Origin: an uncultured Elusimicrobiales bacterium | GTDB lineage: Bacteria > Elusimicrobiota > Elusimicrobia > Elusimicrobiales > Elusimicrobiaceae | NCBI GenBank assembly: GCA_910576915.1 | Contig: CAJTJT010000009.1 | Span: forward strand, 1-52,183 | Length of the DNA: 52,183 bases | Reading direction: 5' to 3' | Shown here: piece by piece, positions 48,465-52,183 of the stretch | How positions within the stretch are numbered: position 1 is the stretch's first letter | How the letters are laid out: each line of letters starts with the position of its first letter | Position numbers and translations under genes: made by a program | Notes under the pieces: generated by a model | Told to the model about the DNA's origin: nothing | The model's input: only the letters and a program-made list of their open reading frames with translations | The model's database searches: none

Positions 48465-49868
48465 ATGGTAGCCAAAAAAAATCTGTGTGTACTCATTCTG
48501 GCGGCCGGTAAAGGCACGCGGATGAAATCTCCTCTTCCCAAACCGCTTCATCCGGTTTGCGGACTTCCGATTATTTCCCATATTTTAAAAGCGGCGCAGG
48601 ATTTAAATCCCGCCGCCATCGGTCTTGTTGTGGGCCACGGTGCGGAAGAAGTCATCCAAACCGTTAATTCCAATTTATCCTCCTGGGGCGTTACGGCCCC
48701 GGTCGTTTTTGCGCACCAGACCGATTTGTCCGGCTCCGCTTCGGCGGTGAAAGCCGCGTTGCCTCTTTTGGAAAAATTCGAAACCGTCCTCGTGTTAAAC
48801 GGCGATACGCCTCTTCTGCACACCCATACGCTGGAACAAATGCTGGACGTGCACGAAGCCAATAAATGCGGTGCGGTGGTGCTGGGCGTTACGGTGCCCA
48901 ATCCCGCCGGCTACGGCCGCATCGTGCGCGACGAAACCGGCGCGTTTGAAAACATCACCGAAGATGCGGACGCGGACGAACAAACCAAGCAAATTGCCGA
49001 AATCAACAGCGGCATGTACGTTTTTAATTCCAAACTTTTGCAAAACGCGCTTACCCAGCTTACGCCGCAAGGCCCCAAGCGCGAATTTTATTTGACCGAT
49101 ACCCTCGCGCTCATCAAACAGATGAACGCGCCCGTGCTCGTTTTCGGCAGCGAAGATTACGAACAGGCCCTGGGCGTTAACAGCAAAGTCCAGCTGGCCG
49201 AAGCCGAACAGATTCTGCGCGACCGCGTCGCCCGCCGCCTGATGGACGAAGGCGTAACGCTCGTCCGCCCGAAAGAAGTGTTTATCGACCCGGAAGTAAA
49301 AATCGGCGTCGATACGGTGGTGTGCTCCGGCTGCTACATCAGCGGTAAAACGGTCATCGGCAAGAATTGTTATATCGAAGCTAATTGTTATATTAAGGAT
49401 TCCGTCATCGGCGATAACGTCACCCTCAAAATGGGTACCTATATTGAAGAATCCGAAGTGGAAGAAACCTGCCAGCTGGGGCCGTACGCGCATCTGCGCC
49501 CGAAATCGGTGCTGAAAAAAGGCGCGAAAGTGGGCAATTTTTCCGAAATTAAAAAATCTGTCATCGGGGAAGGTTCCAAAGTTAACCACCTTAGCTACAT
49601 CGGCGATACCGTTATGGGCGCCGGGGTCAATGTGGGCGCGGGGGCCATTACCTGCAATTACGACGGAAAAAATAAACACCAAACGGTGTTGGAAGACCAT
49701 GTGTTTGTGGGGTCTAACGTCAATTTTGTGGCGCCGGTAACGGTGCGCGAATATGCAAAAATCGGCGCGGGGTCTACAATTACCAAAGAGGTTCCGGCGG
49801 AATCTCTGGCGATTGCCCGTACGCGCCAGGTTGTTTTGGAAAACAAAGGTGTGAAAAAACATGACTAA
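48465..49868 (+). CDS. glmU: Bifunctional UDP-GlcNAc pyrophosphorylase / GlcN-1-P acetyltransferase
   Basis: This 467-residue protein makes UDP-GlcNAc for peptidoglycan and lipopolysaccharide. The N-terminal uridyltransferase has LAAGKGTRMKSPLPKPLHPV, VLNGDTPLL and YVFNSKLL. The C-terminal left-handed helix has hexapeptide repeats and VGAGAITCNYDGKNKHQTVLE with the acetyl-transfer residues. Length fits. It overlaps prs by 8 bases and heads the order glmU-prs-rplY(ctc)-pth, known from Firmicutes. Confidence 0.96.
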   Translation: MVAKKNLCVLILAAGKGTRMKSPLPKPLHPVCGLPIISHILKAAQDLNPAAIGLVVGHGAEEVIQTVNSNLSSWGVTAPVVFAHQTDLSGSASAVKAALPLLEKFETVLVLNGDTPLLHTHTLEQMLDVHEANKCGAVVLGVTVPNPAGYGRIVRDETGAFENITEDADADEQTKQIAEINSGMYVFNSKLLQNALTQLTPQGPKREFYLTDTLALIKQMNAPVLVFGSEDYEQALGVNSKVQLAEAEQILRDRVARRLMDEGVTLVRPKEVFIDPEVKIGVDTVVCSGCYISGKTVIGKNCYIEANCYIKDSVIGDNVTLKMGTYIEESEVEETCQLGPYAHLRPKSVLKKGAKVGNFSEIKKSVIGEGSKVNHLSYIGDTVMGAGVNVGAGAITCNYDGKNKHQTVLEDHVFVGSNVNFVAPVTVREYAKIGAGSTITKEVPAESLAIARTRQVVLENKGVKKHD

Positions 49869-50805
49869 AAGCGTAAACGGTGATTTGAGGATTTTCTCCG
49901 GCAATTCCAACATTGCTTTGGCGCAGAAAATTTGCGAACACTTGAATATGGACATGGGCAAACTGCGCGTGGAACGGTTTGCCGACGGAGAAATCGACGT
50001 GCAAATCCTGGAAAGCGTACGCGCGCACGATTGCTACATCATCCAGCCCACCTGTCCGCCCGTCAACGAAAATTTGATGGAACTCTTAATTATGATTGAC
50101 GCGTTCAAACGCGCCAGCGCGGGCAGAATTACTGCGGTAATCCCCTACTTCGGTTACGCCCGTGCGGACCGCAAAGCGTCCCCCCGCGTGCCGATTACCG
50201 CCAAACTGGCCAGCAACCTGATTACCAAAGCGGGTGCGGACCGTATTATGACGGTGGACCTGCACGCCGGCCAAATCCAGGGTTTTTTTGATATTCCCGT
50301 AGACCACCTGCGCGCGCGCAAAGTGTTCCTGGATTATTTTAAAGATTTCGACCGCAACGACCTTGTGGTTATTTCGCCGGACGTAGGCGGCGTGGAACGT
50401 GCCCGCAAATTCGCCGCGCGTATGGATGCGGGGCTGGTTATCATCGATAAACGCCGCCCCAAAGCCAACGAAGCGGTGGTGTACAACGTCATCGGAGACG
50501 TGAAAGACAAAGTGGCCATTATCTTTGACGATATCGTGGACACGGCCGGTACCCTTACCACCGTGGCGCAAAAAATCAAAGAACGCGGCGCGCGTGAAAT
50601 TTACGCGGCGTGCACGCACGGCCTGCTGTCGCGCAACGCGATGGACAAAATCAACAAGTCCGACATCAAAAAGTTAATCATTTCCGATTCTCTGCCGATT
50701 CGCGACTTGGGCCCGAAAGTGGACGTACTGTCCGTTTCGTATCTGCTGGCGGACGCCATTAAACGCAACCACGACGGCCGCTCCATCAGCGACATGTTTA
50801 ATTAA
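49861..50805 (+). CDS. prs: Ribose-phosphate pyrophosphokinase
   Basis: This 314-residue enzyme makes PRPP from ribose 5-phosphate and ATP. It shows LRVERFADGEIDVQI, YARADRKASPRVPITAKL, the metal site DLHAGQIQGFFDIPVDHL, and the PRPP loop VAIIFDDIVDTAGTL. Length and motifs are typical of class I. Its ATG lies within the end of glmU, so translation is coupled. Confidence 0.97.
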   Translation: MTKSVNGDLRIFSGNSNIALAQKICEHLNMDMGKLRVERFADGEIDVQILESVRAHDCYIIQPTCPPVNENLMELLIMIDAFKRASAGRITAVIPYFGYARADRKASPRVPITAKLASNLITKAGADRIMTVDLHAGQIQGFFDIPVDHLRARKVFLDYFKDFDRNDLVVISPDVGGVERARKFAARMDAGLVIIDKRRPKANEAVVYNVIGDVKDKVAIIFDDIVDTAGTLTTVAQKIKERGAREIYAACTHGLLSRNAMDKINKSDIKKLIISDSLPIRDLGPKVDVLSVSYLLADAIKRNHDGRSISDMFN

Positions 50806-50838
50806 AAATTTTCAAACGAAAATATTTGGAGGAATACA

Positions 50839-51498
50839 ATGGAAAAAGTAAGCATCTCTGCCGTTACCCGCGAAGGTATCGGCGTAAAAGGAACCCTCTC
50901 CCAAATCAGAGCGGAGAAGAAAGTTCCGGCCGTGGTGTACGGCGGCCATAAAGAACCCGTCAGCGTTACCGTGAGCGTAAAAGATTTGGAAAAAATCGTC
51001 AAAGCCGGTAAAAACACCATCGTGGAAATCGCTTTAAACGGCGAAAACGAACTCGCGCTTGTCAAAGAAATCCAGTACCACGCCGTGACCGACAACCCGA
51101 TCCATGCCGACTTTCAGCGCGTAAGCATGAAAGATAAAATGGACGTTGTCGTTCCGCTTAAACTCGAAGGTACCCCCGCCGACGTTACCAACTACGGCGC
51201 CATCGTGGAACACATCTTGCGCGAAATCGAAGTGCGCGCCTTGGTCAGCGCCATCCCGCACGAAATCGTGTTGGATATCACCCCGATGACCATCAACAAA
51301 GGTATCTTGGCCGGCGACGTGAAACTGCCCGAAGGCGTGGAACTCGTAACCGACAAAGAAGCCCCCGTCGTGCACTTGATGGTTCCGAAAGAAGAAGAAG
51401 CTCCCGCCGCCGCGCCGGCCGCCGATGCCGCCGCTCAGCCGGAAAGCTCTTCCACGAAAGGCAAAAAAGACGAAGAAGGCAATTTGGCCAAAAAATAA
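50839..51498 (+). CDS. rplY: 50S ribosomal protein L25 (Ctc/TL5 form)
   Basis: This 219-residue protein has the N-terminal L25 domain that binds 5S rRNA (VPAVVYGGHKEPVSVTV, LVKEIQYHAVTDNPIHADF) and the second TL5/CTC beta domain. A low-complexity Ala/Glu/Lys tail (about 185-219) follows. TTGGAGGAAT precedes ATG. It sits between prs and pth, as ctc does in Firmicutes. Confidence 0.95.
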   Translation: MEKVSISAVTREGIGVKGTLSQIRAEKKVPAVVYGGHKEPVSVTVSVKDLEKIVKAGKNTIVEIALNGENELALVKEIQYHAVTDNPIHADFQRVSMKDKMDVVVPLKLEGTPADVTNYGAIVEHILREIEVRALVSAIPHEIVLDITPMTINKGILAGDVKLPEGVELVTDKEAPVVHLMVPKEEEAPAAAPAADAAAQPESSSTKGKKDEEGNLAKK

Positions 51499-51501
51499 CC
51501 T

Positions 51502-52062
51502 ATGCAATATCTCTTGGCCGGGCTGGGCAACCCTGGAACCCAATATGCGCGTACGCGTCACAACGCCGGATTTATGGTGTTGGACGAAGCCGCGCGCAAA
51601 TGGGGCGCTTCCTGGAACGCCTGGCAGAAGCTGGGAGAATATGCCAAGGTTACTTTGGGCGGGTGCGAAGTTTTCCTGCTCAAGCCGTCTACTTATATGA
51701 ACGAATCGGGTCGGGCTGTATCCAGCCTGGCCCGGTTCTATAAAGTCGCGCCGCAAAACTGTTTGATTTGTTTTGACGAAGTGGCTTTGGAGGTCGGCAA
51801 ACTGCGTATCCGCAAAAACGGGTCCGCCGGCGGCCAAAAAGGCATGAAAAGCGTGATTGAACAGCTGGGCACGCAGGATATTCCGCGCCTGCGCGTAGGG
51901 GTGGGGCCGAAACCGGACAAGTTTGATTTGGCCAATTTTGTTTTATCCAATTTCCCCAAATCCCAGGAAGATGCTTTAGCGGACGCGCTTGCCCGCGCGG
52001 TGGAAGCGGTGGAAACGTTTTTTTCCGAAGGCTTGGAAAAGGCCATGAATAAGTTTAATTAA
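51502..52062 (+). CDS. pth: Peptidyl-tRNA hydrolase
   Basis: This 186-residue enzyme frees tRNA from prematurely released peptidyl-tRNA. Motifs are GLGNPGTQYARTRHNAGFMVLD (catalytic His about 20), LLKPSTYMNESGRAV and GGQKGMKSVIEQLGTQDIPRLRVGVG (catalytic Asp in between). Length is standard. It starts 3 bases after the rplY stop and ends the operon. Confidence 0.96.
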   Translation: MQYLLAGLGNPGTQYARTRHNAGFMVLDEAARKWGASWNAWQKLGEYAKVTLGGCEVFLLKPSTYMNESGRAVSSLARFYKVAPQNCLICFDEVALEVGKLRIRKNGSAGGQKGMKSVIEQLGTQDIPRLRVGVGPKPDKFDLANFVLSNFPKSQEDALADALARAVEAVETFFSEGLEKAMNKFN

Positions 52063-52080
52063 CCGTTTTTTTATTTGATT

Positions 52081-52112
52081 AAAAGCTCCGGCAGAGATGC
52101 CGGGGCTTTTTT
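52081..52112 (+). terminator. Terminator of glmU-prs-rplY-pth
   Basis: AAAAGCTCCGGC (52081-52092) pairs with GCCGGGGCTTTT (52099-52110), with one U-G pair, then TT. Beyond it, a perfect hairpin CCATAGGC / GCCTATGG (52129-52148) and a terminal TACAAT (52178-52183) suggest the promoter of a gene outside the window. Confidence 0.88.
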
Positions 52113-52183
52113 GTAATACCCGGGGAAACCATAGGCGGGAGCCTATGGAGGAGAGGAGAAGCAGGACTCTTCTATGCTACAAT

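Overview
Organism. The window looks like a diderm, anaerobic gut-type bacterium, most likely of the phylum Elusimicrobiota (family Elusimicrobiaceae). This is inference. The basis is several scattered single-gene type IV pilin/pseudopilin genes, outer-membrane and Kdo genes (lptE, a kdsC-like phosphatase, a beta-barrel protein), a GC-rich coding bias, and a housekeeping set with no close resemblance to Proteobacteria at sequence level. No rRNA, tRNA, CRISPR array, transposase or prophage was found.

Layout. 1-1030: a pilin gene behind a long leader. 1044-2807 (minus): TPR protein and yajQ. 2972-4291: nucleoside-type MFS transporter. 4572-5576: Cys-rich secreted surface protein. 5833-10535: rpsT, a short uvrC, an MscS-like membrane protein and recG. 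10592-15611 (minus): ankyrin protein, then metG, holB, tmk and the kdsC-like gene, downstream of a second pilin. 16031-19673: clpC-recA. 19920-20931: a Xer recombinase gene and a duplicated piece of its 3' end. 21040-25197: leuS-lptE-holA. 25265-27425: beta-barrel protein, DedA protein and a third pilin. 27464-30162 (minus): exported GH3 glycosidase and a metallophosphoesterase. 30272-35001: gltX, a GYF-like/Pro-Glu-rich membrane protein and pilT. 35075-37216: hexapeptide acetyltransferase and secreted metzincin-like protease. 37741-38766: second Cys-rich surface protein. 38784-40901 (minus): tatD and two envelope proteins. 41004-41504: fourth pilin. 41759-45366: hrcA-grpE-dnaK with a CIRCE operator. 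45920-47847: rsmE-mtaB. 48465-52062: glmU-prs-rplY-pth.

How the parts fit. Most genes are core translation, replication, repair and envelope functions. The unusual part is a set of five surface genes (three pilins and two Cys-rich exported proteins) that share one promoter type: TTGACY, CG, exactly twelve T, GA, then TANNNT. The two Cys-rich proteins keep a near-identical N-terminal half and have unrelated C-terminal halves, with the switch at a nearly identical DNA stretch. The fourth pilin (minus strand) lacks this promoter and has instead a highly folded leader of about 195 nt ending in a terminator hairpin whose loop is perfectly complementary to an upstream segment. Together these suggest a coordinated, possibly variable, cell-surface programme with PilT as the retraction motor.

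Other patterns. At least eight genes or operons have a -10 box 6-9 bases before the start codon and no Shine-Dalgarno sequence, which indicates leaderless transcripts. Several intergenic repeat families are present, including a three-hairpin element whose first stem differs in sequence but not in shape between two copies.
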